From: CBDDFQ01 sp965227035
GTDB lineage: Bacteria; Pseudomonadota; Gammaproteobacteria; Burkholderiales; Burkholderiaceae_C
Direction: 5' to 3'
DNA: 64,000 bases
Assembly: GCA_965227035.1 (NCBI GenBank)
Contig: OZ245724.1
Location: 186,001-250,000 of the forward strand
In this document: piece after piece, positions 18,495 to 28,188 of the stretch
How the letters are laid out: the number at the start of each line of letters is the position of its first letter
Position numbering within the stretch: the stretch's first letter is position 1
Made by a program: the position numbers and the translations under genes
The notes under the pieces: generated by a model
What the model was told of the DNA's origin: nothing
Databases searched by the model: none
Seen by the model: only the letters and a program-made list of their open reading frames with translations

Positions 18495-19364
18495 ATGAAA
18501 CACCCCGAGCGAATCGATCTCTACTGCGTCATGGGCAACCCGGTGGAACACAGCAAATCGCCGTGGATACACGCGCGATTCGCCGAACTCACCGATCAGT
18601 CGTTGCGCTACGACAAACGCCTGGTGCCTATTGATGCATTCGAAGACGGCATCGAAGAATTCATGGACGACGAATCGGGCAACGCGCGCGGATGCAATGT
18701 CACCGTGCCGTTCAAGCTCAAGGCGGCGCAACTCGCCAGACACGCCACCGAACGCGTGACGCTCGCGCAAGCCGCGAATTTGCTGATCTTCAAGGACGAT
18801 GGAATCCACGCGGACAACACCGATGGCATGGGGCTGGTGCGCGACATCAAAAACAACGCGGGCGTGCCGATACTCGGCAAGCGGGTGCTGCTGATCGGCG
18901 CGGGAGGTGCTGCGGCTGGCGCGCTTGCACCGTTGATAGAAGCGCGGCCTTCGCAGATCGTCATCGCCAATCGCACATTGGCAACCGCCATTGCACTGGT
19001 GGACAGACACAAGGATCTTGCAGACTACAAACGCGTGCCCCTCGATACCGCAACACTCGGCGGCGTCGACGGAAGTTTCGACATCGTGATCAACGCGAGC
19101 TCCAGCAGCCTGTCGGGCGATGAAGTGCCGGTATCTTCAAGCGTCCTCTCCCCCGGGGCACTCGCGCTGGACATGATGTACGGCGCATCGGCAGAAGGCT
19201 TCATGCAATGGGCGACCGAACACGGCGCCATTGCGCGCGATGGGCTTGGCATGCTGGTGGAGCAGGCGGCGATTTCTTTCACCGAATGGCGCGGTGTCGA
19301 GGTGCCATCCATGCAGGTGCTCGATGAGTTGCGTGCATCGTTGAAACCTCAAGTCGCGTCATGA
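18495..19364 (+). CDS. aroE: Shikimate dehydrogenase
   Basis: A 289-aa NADP-dependent enzyme reducing 3-dehydroshikimate. Substrate-binding NPVEHSKSPWIHARF, catalytic Lys in NVTVPFK, DNTDGMG and the dinucleotide fold GAGGAAAGAL are all present. It starts 18 nt after the tonB stop and overlaps mtgA by 4 nt (ATGA). Confidence 0.95.
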   Translation: MKHPERIDLYCVMGNPVEHSKSPWIHARFAELTDQSLRYDKRLVPIDAFEDGIEEFMDDESGNARGCNVTVPFKLKAAQLARHATERVTLAQAANLLIFKDDGIHADNTDGMGLVRDIKNNAGVPILGKRVLLIGAGGAAAGALAPLIEARPSQIVIANRTLATAIALVDRHKDLADYKRVPLDTATLGGVDGSFDIVINASSSSLSGDEVPVSSSVLSPGALALDMMYGASAEGFMQWATEHGAIARDGLGMLVEQAAISFTEWRGVEVPSMQVLDELRASLKPQVAS

Positions 19365-20104
19365 AGTTCTTCACGCGATTCATTCTGTTGATCATTGCAG
19401 CAGGCATTTCGCTTCAGATATTTTTCGTTTTTCGTATTGCCACCATGGCTGTGGTCGATCCTCAATCGACTGCATTTCAAAGATCGGAAGCGTGGACGCT
19501 TCTTGTCGGCAACAAGCCGATGAAGTGGAGCCAGGAATGGGTGCCCTACAGCGACATTTCGGACAACCTCAAGCGCGCAGTCATCGCATCGGAAGACGAC
19601 GATTTCATCAACCACGATGGGATCGAATGGGACGCGATAGAGAAGGCGTGGCAGAAGAATGCGAAAGCGGAGGAGATAGCTGCGCGCCGAGCCGAGCAGG
19701 CTCGTGGATCGCAAAATGCGCGCGTACGCACGCCCAAGATCGTCGGTGGATCGACCATCACGCAGCAGCTTGCAAAGAATCTTTTTCTGTCGGGTGAAAG
19801 AACGTTTTTTCGCAAGGGGCAGGAGTTCGTCCTGGCAATGCTGCTCGAAGCATTTTTATCGAAGCAACGAATTCTGGAGCTGTATCTCAACAGCGTGGAA
19901 TGGGGCGAGGGCGTGTTCGGCGCAGAAGCGGCATCGCAGCGCTACTTTCATAAACCGGCCAGCAAATTGAGCGCCTACGAGGCCGCACGTCTGGCTGTCA
20001 TGTTGCCTCGTCCGAAGTTCTTCGAGAGCCTGCCGAACTCCGCTTATGTGGCTAACAGAGCGTCGACCATTGTGGCGAGGATGGGTGGGGCGCAACTGCC
20101 TTGA
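19361..20104 (+). CDS. mtgA: Monofunctional biosynthetic peptidoglycan transglycosylase
   Basis: A 247-aa family GT51 enzyme that polymerises lipid II. It has one N-terminal membrane anchor (about 5-28), the catalytic Glu in IASEDDDFINHDG, and the second motif GGSTITQQLAKNLFLSGER. A charged, Ala/Arg-rich insertion (about 92-123) separates the two motifs, common in betaproteobacterial MtgA. It is the last gene of the run; an SOS-type promoter follows. Confidence 0.95.
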   Translation: MKFFTRFILLIIAAGISLQIFFVFRIATMAVVDPQSTAFQRSEAWTLLVGNKPMKWSQEWVPYSDISDNLKRAVIASEDDDFINHDGIEWDAIEKAWQKNAKAEEIAARRAEQARGSQNARVRTPKIVGGSTITQQLAKNLFLSGERTFFRKGQEFVLAMLLEAFLSKQRILELYLNSVEWGEGVFGAEAASQRYFHKPASKLSAYEAARLAVMLPRPKFFESLPNSAYVANRASTIVARMGGAQLP

Positions 20105-20137
20105 TTTCTCATACCTAGGTAACAGCCCCCGGCTGCA

Positions 20138-20166
20138 TTGCTCAAAAACACTGTATTGATATACAG
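20138..20166 (+). promoter_or_regulatory. LexA (SOS) box overlapping a sigma70 promoter
   Basis: CTGTATTGATATACAG (20151-20166) matches the LexA consensus CTGT-N8-ACAG exactly and extends to ACTGT ... ACAGT. It covers the -10 of a plausible promoter: TTGCTC (20138-20143), 16-nt spacer, TATACA (20160-20165). LexA binding would block it. The box lies 32 nt before the helicase start and should control the helicase-imuA-imuB-dnaE2 operon. Confidence 0.9.
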
Positions 20167-20198
20167 TAAACGGACCGCGAAAACATTTCAGGTCCACC

Positions 20199-22364
20199 AT
20201 GTTCAATGCCTCCTCCCTTGACGAAAACAGCGTAGCCACGCTGCCCAAAATTCCTGCCGATTCGACGATTTCTCCTCTGAAGAGCGCTCTTCAAGAGGCC
20301 ATGAATCATGTCATGTCGCAACTCAATGCCGAGCAGATCGAAGCGGTTCGGCACGGCACCGATCCGCTTTCTCTCGACACTCGACCATTGCTGATCATTG
20401 CGGGTGCCGGATCGGGCAAAACCAGCACGCTGGCGCATCGCGTGGCGCACCTGATCATGACGGGCGCTGATCCGCAACGTGTGCTCATGCTCACTTTCTC
20501 GAGGCGTGCTGCGGTCGAGATGGAGCGGCGCGTGGGACAGGTGCTTCAACGCGCACTCGGATTGAAGGGCACGCAGGCGCCGCCTTCGCTGCCGTGGTCG
20601 GGCACTTTTCATAGTCTGGGCGCGCGATTGCTCCGCGAATACGCAGGACGAATCGGACTGGACGAGTCGTTCACGATTCACGATCGTGGCGATTCGGAGG
20701 ACTTGATGGGCCTGGTGCGACACGAGATAGGGCTGTCGTCCACCAAGAATCGGTTTCCGCTGAAGAGCACTTGCATGTCGATTTACTCGCGAGTGGTGAA
20801 CACGCAGGAGCCGCTCATCCAGGTGTTGCAGCAGGTGTTCCCGTGGTGCTCGCAATGGGAGGCCGAGCTCAAGAAATTGTTCGGTGCGTATGTCGAAGCC
20901 AAGCAGGAGCAGAACGTGCTCGACTACGACGATCTCCTGCTTTTCTGGTCCGACATGATGCTCGACCCCGAGCTTGCGCAGGAGCTGGGCTCGCGATTCG
21001 ATCATGTGCTGGTCGATGAGTACCAGGACACCAATCGCCTGCAGGCATCGATTCTTCTGGGACTCAAACCCGATGGTCATGGCATGACCGTGGTGGGCGA
21101 CGACGCTCAGTCGATCTACTCGTTTCGCGGCGCGACCATACGCAACATCCTCGATTTCCCGAATCACTTCAGCCAGAGCGCTCGCATGGTCACGCTGGAG
21201 CGCAACTATCGATCGACGCAGCCGATCCTCGATGTGTCGAATGCAGTCATCGCCAAAGCCGCCGAGCGTCATGCCAAGACCTTGTGGACCGACAAGGTGT
21301 CGTCCATCAAGCCGCAACTGGTGAGCGTGCCCGATGAAGCATCGCAGGCGCGATGGGTGGCCAGCAAGGTTCTGGAGCATCGCGAAGCCGGATTCACGCT
21401 GAAGTCGCAGGCGGTACTGTTCCGCACCTCATCGCACAGCGCGGCGCTTGAGCTCGAACTCGCGCGTCGCAATATTCCCTTCGTCAAATTCGGCGGACTC
21501 AAATTTCTCGAAGCCGCGCACATAAAAGACCTGATGGCGATTCTTCGGTTTGCACAAAACCCGCGCGGCCGCATGGCGGGTTTTCGTGTGACGCAACTGA
21601 TTCCCGGCATCGGCCCGGCCACTGCAACACGACTGCTCGAAGCGATGGCGGAAGCAGCCGATCCGGTGGCGGCACTCGAAACATTCGCGCCGCCTTCCGG
21701 TGCGCAGGCCGATTGGCAGGCATTCGTGTCGATGTATCGCACCCTTCGCAATCTGCAAATGGCCTGGCCTGCCGATATGGATGTTGCCAAGCGCTGGTAC
21801 CTGCCGCAGCTCGAACGCATTCACGACGATGCAGCCGTGCGTCGAGGCGATGTCGAGCAACTGGAGCGCATGGCGACAGGTTATTCATCGCGCGAACGTT
21901 TCCTGAGCGAACTCACGCTCGATCCACCGGATGCGACCAGCGATCGTTCCGGGCCAGCGCATCTGGACGAGGATTATTTGATCCTCTCCACGATTCACTC
22001 GGCCAAGGGGCAGGAGTGGAAATCGGTGCACATGCTCAACGTGGTCGATGGATGCATTCCGTCCGATATTTCCAGCACCGGTGCCGATCTGGAAGAGGAA
22101 CGCCGACTTCTGTACGTAGGCATGACTCGCGCACAGGAACATCTGCATCTGATGGTTCCGCATCGCTTTTACGTGACCCAGCAATCGGCCATGGGCGACC
22201 GGCACATCTATGCATCGCGCACCCGATTCGTGGGCGACGCGATGGTGGGGCAGTTCGATTCGATCACATGGCCGCAAGTGGCACCCGATCCGCGAGTTAC
22301 CGGCGCCAAGCCAGCTGCATCGACCGTGATGGTTCGTGACCGCGCTCGCGCGGCATGGCGCTGA
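20199..22364 (+). CDS. UvrD/Rep-type superfamily 1 DNA helicase
   Basis: A 721-aa SF1A helicase with every core motif: Q-motif LNAEQIEAV, Walker A GAGSGKT (K74), motif II DEYQDT, GDDAQSIYSFRGA, LERNYRST, TIHSAKGQEW and RRLLYVGMTRA. An IPGIGPATATRLLEAM stretch (about 468-483) looks like a helix-hairpin-helix. A short non-conserved N-terminal extension (about 1-38) precedes the Q-motif. Directly downstream of a perfect LexA box and followed after 42 nt by imuA, it is presumably DNA-damage induced. It may remove or remodel blocked forks for the error-prone polymerase; this role is inferred from context only. It is a separate paralogue from the housekeeping UvrD by context, but that gene is not in view. 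Confidence 0.9.
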   Translation: MFNASSLDENSVATLPKIPADSTISPLKSALQEAMNHVMSQLNAEQIEAVRHGTDPLSLDTRPLLIIAGAGSGKTSTLAHRVAHLIMTGADPQRVLMLTFSRRAAVEMERRVGQVLQRALGLKGTQAPPSLPWSGTFHSLGARLLREYAGRIGLDESFTIHDRGDSEDLMGLVRHEIGLSSTKNRFPLKSTCMSIYSRVVNTQEPLIQVLQQVFPWCSQWEAELKKLFGAYVEAKQEQNVLDYDDLLLFWSDMMLDPELAQELGSRFDHVLVDEYQDTNRLQASILLGLKPDGHGMTVVGDDAQSIYSFRGATIRNILDFPNHFSQSARMVTLERNYRSTQPILDVSNAVIAKAAERHAKTLWTDKVSSIKPQLVSVPDEASQARWVASKVLEHREAGFTLKSQAVLFRTSSHSAALELELARRNIPFVKFGGLKFLEAAHIKDLMAILRFAQNPRGRMAGFRVTQLIPGIGPATATRLLEAMAEAADPVAALETFAPPSGAQADWQAFVSMYRTLRNLQMAWPADMDVAKRWYLPQLERIHDDAAVRRGDVEQLERMATGYSSRERFLSELTLDPPDATSDRSGPAHLDEDYLILSTIHSAKGQEWKSVHMLNVVDGCIPSDISSTGADLEEERRLLYVGMTRAQEHLHLMVPHRFYVTQQSAMGDRHIYASRTRFVGDAMVGQFDSITWPQVAPDPRVTGAKPAASTVMVRDRARAAWR

Positions 22365-22406
22365 CTTCAGCGATGCCTGGGTCATAAATCCACGCATGAG
22401 AACGAT

Positions 22407-23219
22407 ATGTCAGCGCTTCCTGAAAACATTTCTGCCGGCCTGTGGCGTGCCAGCGAACTCGGTGTCAGCGACACCCCGGTTTGCAGCTCGGGCCATCGCG
22501 AGCTCGATGCCGAATTACCCGGCGGTGGATGGCCGAACGGCAATCTGATCGAGATACTGCAGGCGCAGGCCGGTCATCACGAATGGCGATTCCTCATGCC
22601 CTCTTTGCGGGTGCAGGCGCTGAGCGGAAAGCTGGTGCTCATCGGCTGTCCTCACATGCCGTTTGCACCGGCCTTGTGGTCGAACGGCATCCTGCCATCG
22701 CAGGTGTTGAGCATCGAGACCGACAAGCCTGCGCATCGTCTTTGGGCCGCAGAACAATCGCTTCGATGCCGCGATGTGAGTGCGCTGATGGTCTGGCTGC
22801 CCAAAGCGAAGCCGGATCAGCTTCGCCGGCTTCAGATGGCGGCGCAAAGCGCAGTGACCGATAGCGGAGCGGGACTTCTGGTGTTCGCATTTCGTCCTGC
22901 CGCTGCGCGAGAAGAATCGTCGCCTGCACCGCTGCGCATGAGTCTTCGATTGGCTAATGCCGAAAAAGGTGCTCGCGTGAGCGATCTTGAAATCGACATT
23001 TTCAAGCGCCGTGGACCTTCGCGCGATGAAGCGCTGATCGTGACCGCTGCCTTGCCTGCGGCGGCTGCTTTGAGAAGCAGTGCCAAATCATCGCTGCCGA
23101 AAAAGTCCCGCCCTATCGAGAAGGTGCAACCCATCGCACCGGTCTTTCTTCCAGACATCCGCCATGCTGTGGATCGCCCTTCCTCCCCCGTCGCCGTCCC
23201 CAAGCTCGCCTCCGCCTGA
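22407..23219 (+). CDS. imuA: Translesion synthesis accessory protein ImuA
   Basis: A 270-aa RecA/SulA-related protein of the damage-inducible mutasome. The N-terminal LWRASELGV and GHRELDAELPGGGWPNGNLIEIL are typical. The canonical RecA P-loop is not recognisable (the equivalent stretch reads QAQAGHHEW), which suggests it does not hydrolyse ATP like RecA. It is translated just before imuB, whose start overlaps its last 56 nt. Confidence 0.9.
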   Translation: MSALPENISAGLWRASELGVSDTPVCSSGHRELDAELPGGGWPNGNLIEILQAQAGHHEWRFLMPSLRVQALSGKLVLIGCPHMPFAPALWSNGILPSQVLSIETDKPAHRLWAAEQSLRCRDVSALMVWLPKAKPDQLRRLQMAAQSAVTDSGAGLLVFAFRPAAAREESSPAPLRMSLRLANAEKGARVSDLEIDIFKRRGPSRDEALIVTAALPAAAALRSSAKSSLPKKSRPIEKVQPIAPVFLPDIRHAVDRPSSPVAVPKLASA

Positions 23220-24531
23220 AGATGTTCCACCCGCCGATGCCTTGCTCGCATTGGGATGGTGGTCTCTTCAATTCGGACCGCGGGTTTGCGTGACCGAGCA
23301 CGTCGTGTTGATGGAAGTGGAAAGCAGCGCGCGTCTTTTTGGCGGTCGCAGAAAACTGCTCGAACAGATTCGAGCCGGTGCGCAAGCCGAAGGTGTGCAG
23401 GCCATGACCGTCGCACCCACTGCACTGGCTGCGCAGGCGCTGTTGGAGCATCTGCTGGTGCAACAAACCTCGTTCGTGCACGTGTGTCATCGCGAGAAAT
23501 TGCAAGAGACGATAGATGCTCTACCTCTCGAGAGATTGCCAGCCGTGCGAGCACATGCGCCGATTCTTCATCGACTCGGATGCCGGACATTCGGGCAGGT
23601 GCGCAAACTTCCGCGCGGGGGTCTGTCACGCCGATTCGGCGCGGGTTTGCTCGATGCGATCGACCGCGCTTATGGCATCAAGAACGACGCATGGGAATGG
23701 CTGGAAGCGCCCGAGCAGTTCAAGCAGCGCATCGAGTTCATCGGCAACATCGAAGTCGCACAGGGCTTGATGTTCGGTGCGAACCGACTGCTTTCGCAGC
23801 TCAAGTCGTGGCTGCTCGCGCGTCAGTGCGGCGTTCTCGAAATACGCATGACCTGGGAGCACGACAAGATCCGGCGAAGCGAAATCTCGGAAGGAGAAAT
23901 GATCGTGGGTACGGCGCAGGCAACGCGCGACATGAATCACATCACGCGGCTGCTTTCCGAGAATCTGGCGCGCACACATCTTGCCGCGCCTGCCACTGCA
24001 CTTCGGATCGAAGCCACGAAAGTGGAATCGCTGGAAGTGGCGTCGAACAGTTTGCTGCCTCAGGAAGGACGCACCGGCGAATCGTTCACGCAGCTCATCG
24101 AGCGTTTATCTGCGCGTCTTGGCGCCGATCACGTTTTGCAGGCAGACATGCTGTCCGATCACAGGCCGCAGCATGCGCAGCGCTGGCGTGCTGCATCGAC
24201 AACCGCGACAGCATCTGCAACGAAAGATGCTAGCGCTCTCAACGCCATAAACGCCGTGACGATGGCCGCGACTCACGCCTCTAAATCTGCGCCGCCGTGG
24301 ATGCTGAGAAAACCTCTGAAGCTGGCCATCGTGAAAGACAGGCCCTGCTATCAGGGCGCACTCACGCTGGTTGCAGGCCCTGAGCGAATCGAAGGAGGCT
24401 GGTGGTCGCCGGACGATTTGACGGTGCGCGACTATTTCATCGCGCGCAGTCCATCAGCGGGGTTTTTATGGATCTATAGGCAGATGGATGCGAAGGATGC
24501 AGGCTGGTATCTGCATGGCATGTATGGATGA
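23164..24531 (+). CDS. imuB: Catalytically inactive Y-family polymerase homologue ImuB
   Basis: A 455-aa protein that bridges DnaE2, ImuA and the beta clamp in known mutasomes. It has the Y-family fold (LMEVESSARLFGGRRKLL in the palm; LGCRTFGQVRKLPRGGLSRRFG as the thumb HhH) but lacks the full set of catalytic acidic residues, as is usual for ImuB. ATG 23164 (MLWIALPPPS) is the conserved start MLW. The C-terminal region (about 360-455) carries the usual ADMLSDHRP and the RP-CYQGALTLVAGPERIEGGWW-type tail. Its stop overlaps the dnaE2 start. Confidence 0.9.
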   Translation: MLWIALPPPSPSPSSPPPEDVPPADALLALGWWSLQFGPRVCVTEHVVLMEVESSARLFGGRRKLLEQIRAGAQAEGVQAMTVAPTALAAQALLEHLLVQQTSFVHVCHREKLQETIDALPLERLPAVRAHAPILHRLGCRTFGQVRKLPRGGLSRRFGAGLLDAIDRAYGIKNDAWEWLEAPEQFKQRIEFIGNIEVAQGLMFGANRLLSQLKSWLLARQCGVLEIRMTWEHDKIRRSEISEGEMIVGTAQATRDMNHITRLLSENLARTHLAAPATALRIEATKVESLEVASNSLLPQEGRTGESFTQLIERLSARLGADHVLQADMLSDHRPQHAQRWRAASTTATASATKDASALNAINAVTMAATHASKSAPPWMLRKPLKLAIVKDRPCYQGALTLVAGPERIEGGWWSPDDLTVRDYFIARSPSAGFLWIYRQMDAKDAGWYLHGMYG

Positions 24532-27500
24532 AGTTCTTCTCGATTACGAAGTTGAACTGCCGGACTATGCCGAGCTTCACTGCGTCTCTAACTTCAGCTT
24601 CCAGCGCGGCGCATCGCGCCCTGAAGAACTGGTCGAACGCGCGAAGCTGCTCGGCTACAAATCGCTGGCTATTACCGACGAATGCTCCATGGCCGGCGTG
24701 GTGCGCGCGCACATGGAAGCGAAAGATCAAAGCCTTCATCTGATCATCGGCACGCAACTGAAAATCGACTGCTATGAGAGCTCGTTCAATCTGATTCTGC
24801 TGGCGAGAAACCGCAAAGGTTATGGCCAGTTGTGCGAGCTGATCACGCATGCCAGATCGACATCGCGTCAGCGCGATTACGCAGCCGACATGACGCTGCT
24901 GCGCGAAGCTTCACTGCATCCGGACAACGTCGTAGCCATCGTTGCGCCTTATCGCGATGCCTTCACCACAGCGAGCTTCGAGTCGATCTACGCCTCGGTA
25001 AAAAGAACACAGAAACTCTTCGATGGCAGGTGCTGGCTGGCCGTGGAGCTGCTGCACCGAATGGACGACGATCTGTGGTTTCACAAGCTGCGCGAGGTGT
25101 CGCGACTCAGCGGCATTGCATTGGTCGCAAGCGGCGATGTGCATATGCATGTGCGGTCACGCAAGCCGCTGCAGGATGTGATGACTTCTATTCGTGTCGG
25201 CAGGCCTGTGCATGAATGCGGTCTGGATTTGAAGCCCAACGCGCAGACCCATTTGAGATCTCGTGCACAGCTTGCGCGCATGTACCCCGAAGAATTGCTG
25301 AAGGCGTCGGTCGATATTGCGGCGATGTGCACATTCAATTTGGCAGAACTCAAATACGAATATCCGCAGGAGGTGGTGCCGGCAGGTCAGACGCCTGCGT
25401 CGTATCTGCGGCAGTGTGTTTACGAAGGTGCGGAAAAGTTTTTTCCGAATGGCACCGACGACACCGTCACGATCCAGATCGAAAAAGAGCTTCAGCTCAT
25501 TGCAGATCTCGGCTACGAAAAATATTTCCTCACTGTGTATGACCTGGTCAGGTTCGCGCGAAGCAAAGACATTCTTTGTCAGGGGCGCGGCTCCGCTGCA
25601 AATTCGGTCGTCTGCTTTTGTCTGGGCATCACGGCGGTCGATCCGATTCGCGGCAACATGCTGTTCGAGCGATTCATCAGCAAGGAGCGCAACGAGCCAC
25701 CCGATATCGATGTGGACTTCGAGCATCAACGGCGCGAAGAAGTCATTCAATACCTCTACGAAAAATACGGACGTCACCGTGCCGCACTGACTGCCACAGT
25801 AGTCACCTACAGACCGCGCAGCGCGATACGCGATGTCGGCAAGGCCCTGGGCATGGATGAAGAGGTGCTGGGCGCCTTCGCCACGAGCCATCAGTGGTGG
25901 GATGGCGGGCAGGTGATGGACGAGCGTTTGAAAGAAGTCGGGCTCGATCCGAAATCGATCCAGGTTCAGTTGCTCATGGAACTCACCGGCCAGCTGATGG
26001 GGTTCCCCCGGCACCTGTCGCAGCACAGCGGCGGATTCGTTCTGACCGGAGATCGGCTCACATCGACAGTGCCTGTGCGTAACGCAGCCATGGACGCTCG
26101 CACCATCATCGAATGGGACAAGGACGATATAGACGCGCTCGGATTGCTGAAGGTAGATGTGCTCGCTCTCGGCATGTTGAGCGCTTTGCAGCGCTCGTTC
26201 AAATTCATAGGCGCACGTCACGGCTATGAATTCAACATGCACGACATTCCGCCGGAGGATCCGGCGACCTTCGACATGATCTGCAAGGCAGACACAGTGG
26301 GGGTGTTCCAGATCGAGAGTCGCGCGCAGCAAAGCATGCTGCCGCGATTGCAGCCTCGCTGTTATTACGACCTGGTGGTGGAAGTTGCAATTGTTCGACC
26401 CGGTCCGATCCAGGGCGGCATGGTGCATCCGTATCTCACGCGACGCGAAGAAATGCGTGCCGGCCATAAATTCGAATCGCAATATCCGGCCTTGAAGCCT
26501 GCGCTCGATCGCACATTGGGCATTCCTATTTTTCAGGAGCAGGTGATGCAGATCGCAATCATCGCGGCCAAGTTTTCTCCGGGCGAGGCGGATGCGCTCA
26601 GGCGATCGATGGCGGCATGGCGACGAAGCGGCGGTATCGACAAGTTCAAACGACGCCTGATCGACGCGATGATTGCGAACGGCTACGAAGAAGAATTCTC
26701 CGAAGCTATTTTTCGGCAGATCGAAGGCTTCGGTGAATACGGTTTCCCCGAAAGCCATGCGGCAAGTTTCGCGCTGCTGGTTTATCAAAGCGCATGGATG
26801 AAGTGCCACGAACCCGAATGCTTTCTAGCGGCAATGCTCAATTCGCTGCCGATGGGCTTCTACGGTCCGTCGCAGCTCATCCAGGATGCGCAGCGGCACG
26901 GCGTGAAAGTAGAGCCGGCAGATGTCATGTGGAGCGATTGGGATTGCACACTCGAGGGCGACATGAGCCGGCCCACGGTGCGCCTTGGATTTCGACTGGT
27001 GTCGAGCATGCGTGAAGCCAGCTTCAAGCGGATTCACGAAGCGCGATCGGTGGCGCCATTCACCAGCACCGACGATCTCGCGCTTCGCGCAGAGCTCGAT
27101 GCACGCGACATGAACGCGCTCGCAAGTGCCGATGCGTTGAAAAGTCTTTCAGGTCACAGGCGCCAGCAGGTCTGGGAAAGCTCGGCATTGCATCTGGCAC
27201 CGCCGCTGCTTCGAGAAGCGCCCGTCGATGAAGAGTTTCTCGAACTCGAAGCGGCGAACGAAGGCGAGGAGGTCGTGTTCGATTACGCATCGACCGGCCT
27301 CACATTGCGAAGTCATCCGCTTGCACTGCTTCGCGAAACGCTCACACAGAAAAGATTGATGACTTCAGGTCAGCTCTACGATTTGCCCGACGGACGCCTG
27401 GTGCGCACATGTGGGCTGGTCGTCACGCGGCAGCAGCCGGGCACTGCAAAGGGCGTGATGTTCATGACGCTGGAAGACGAAGAAGGATCGATCAACGTGA

Positions 27501-27676
27501 TCGTGTGGAAATCGCTGAAAGAAAAGCAGCGCATTCCGCTGCTCAATTCCAGATTGCTCGCAATTTATGGCGTGTGGCAACGCAAGGGAGAAGTGAGGCA
27601 TCTGGTCGCGCAACATGCAATCGACATGACTCATCTGCTGGGCCGGCTCAATGTTTCGAGCCGGGATTTTCGCTAG
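24524..27676 (+). CDS. dnaE2: Error-prone DNA polymerase III alpha subunit
   Basis: A 1050-aa C-family polymerase dedicated to SOS mutagenesis. Domains in order: PHP domain (ELHCVSNFSFQRGAS, about 15-30), palm with catalytic aspartates in PDIDVDF (D394, D396), GRGSAANSVVCFCLGIT, a third catalytic Asp in LLKVDVLALGM, then fingers, tandem HhH and an OB-fold (about 955-1030). It is shorter than replicative DnaE (about 1160 aa), as expected for DnaE2. ATG 24524 (MDEVLLDYEVELPDY) overlaps the imuB stop by 8 nt, suggesting coupled translation. It probably copies damaged templates with ImuA/ImuB. Confidence 0.95.
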   Translation: MDEVLLDYEVELPDYAELHCVSNFSFQRGASRPEELVERAKLLGYKSLAITDECSMAGVVRAHMEAKDQSLHLIIGTQLKIDCYESSFNLILLARNRKGYGQLCELITHARSTSRQRDYAADMTLLREASLHPDNVVAIVAPYRDAFTTASFESIYASVKRTQKLFDGRCWLAVELLHRMDDDLWFHKLREVSRLSGIALVASGDVHMHVRSRKPLQDVMTSIRVGRPVHECGLDLKPNAQTHLRSRAQLARMYPEELLKASVDIAAMCTFNLAELKYEYPQEVVPAGQTPASYLRQCVYEGAEKFFPNGTDDTVTIQIEKELQLIADLGYEKYFLTVYDLVRFARSKDILCQGRGSAANSVVCFCLGITAVDPIRGNMLFERFISKERNEPPDIDVDFEHQRREEVIQYLYEKYGRHRAALTATVVTYRPRSAIRDVGKALGMDEEVLGAFATSHQWWDGGQVMDERLKEVGLDPKSIQVQLLMELTGQLMGFPRHLSQHSGGFVLTGDRLTSTVPVRNAAMDARTIIEWDKDDIDALGLLKVDVLALGMLSALQRSFKFIGARHGYEFNMHDIPPEDPATFDMICKADTVGVFQIESRAQQSMLPRLQPRCYYDLVVEVAIVRPGPIQGGMVHPYLTRREEMRAGHKFESQYPALKPALDRTLGIPIFQEQVMQIAIIAAKFSPGEADALRRSMAAWRRSGGIDKFKRRLIDAMIANGYEEEFSEAIFRQIEGFGEYGFPESHAASFALLVYQSAWMKCHEPECFLAAMLNSLPMGFYGPSQLIQDAQRHGVKVEPADVMWSDWDCTLEGDMSRPTVRLGFRLVSSMREASFKRIHEARSVAPFTSTDDLALRAELDARDMNALASADALKSLSGHRRQQVWESSALHLAPPLLREAPVDEEFLELEAANEGEEVVFDYASTGLTLRSHPLALLRETLTQKRLMTSGQLYDLPDGRLVRTCGLVVTRQQPGTAKGVMFMTLEDEEGSINVIVWKSLKEKQRIPLLNSRLLAIYGVWQRKGEVRHLVAQHAIDMTHLLGRLNVSSRDFR

Positions 27677-27705
27677 CGGATACGCCGTGCAAATCTAGGA
27701 ACCGA

Positions 27706-28188
27706 CTAGGAAGGGAATGCGTAAATCAATGCGTAGGTCATGCTGACGTAGCGCAGAAATTTTCCGATGGCCATGTAGATCAGGCATTGCCAGAACGGAA
27801 GCTTGAGCCAGCCCGCCACCGCACAAAGCGGATCGCCCACGATCGGAAGCCATGCGAGCAGGCAAGCGGGAGGTCCGATTTTTTCGAGCCATCCGAGAAC
27901 TCGAGTGTGAGTGGACGAGTGATGATATTTATCGGCCACTTTGTGTGCGCCGTATCCCATCCACCAGTCGACCGCTCCGCCGAGTGTGTTGCCTGCAGTC
28001 GCCACAAAAATAGCCTGCCAGAACAGATCCGGATTGAGTCGAAGCAAACCGTAGAGCGCGGGTTCAGATCCGAGCGGTAGCAATGTTGCCGATACGAACG
28101 ACACGACGAACAGCGTACTGAGCCCGAATTGCGGCAACGCCATGAGTGCGAGAAACGACGCGAGGATTGATTCGAACCAGGCTTGCAT
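27706..28188 (-). CDS. YqaA/DedA-like (VTT domain) inner-membrane protein
   Basis: A 160-aa membrane protein with four to five hydrophobic segments and the SNARE-associated/VTT landmarks FVSATLLPLGSEPALYGL, ATAGNTLGGAVDWWMGYG and WLPIVGDPLCAVAGWLKL. Family members are implicated in lipid scrambling or membrane homeostasis. It converges on dnaE2 with 29 nt between stops. The stretch between it and dusB (28189-28377) holds an A/G-rich tract and the dusB promoter region. Confidence 0.85.
   Translation of the reverse strand: MQAWFESILASFLALMALPQFGLSTLFVVSFVSATLLPLGSEPALYGLLRLNPDLFWQAIFVATAGNTLGGAVDWWMGYGAHKVADKYHHSSTHTRVLGWLEKIGPPACLLAWLPIVGDPLCAVAGWLKLPFWQCLIYMAIGKFLRYVSMTYALIYAFPS

Noticed and set aside
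20142..21380. Long antisense open frame across the helicase gene
   Set aside because: Composition is typical of a shadow frame, it starts inside the coding region, and it has no recognisable motif.
22365..22406. Second LexA box before imuA
   Set aside because: No CTGT-N8-ACAG pattern is present in the gap.
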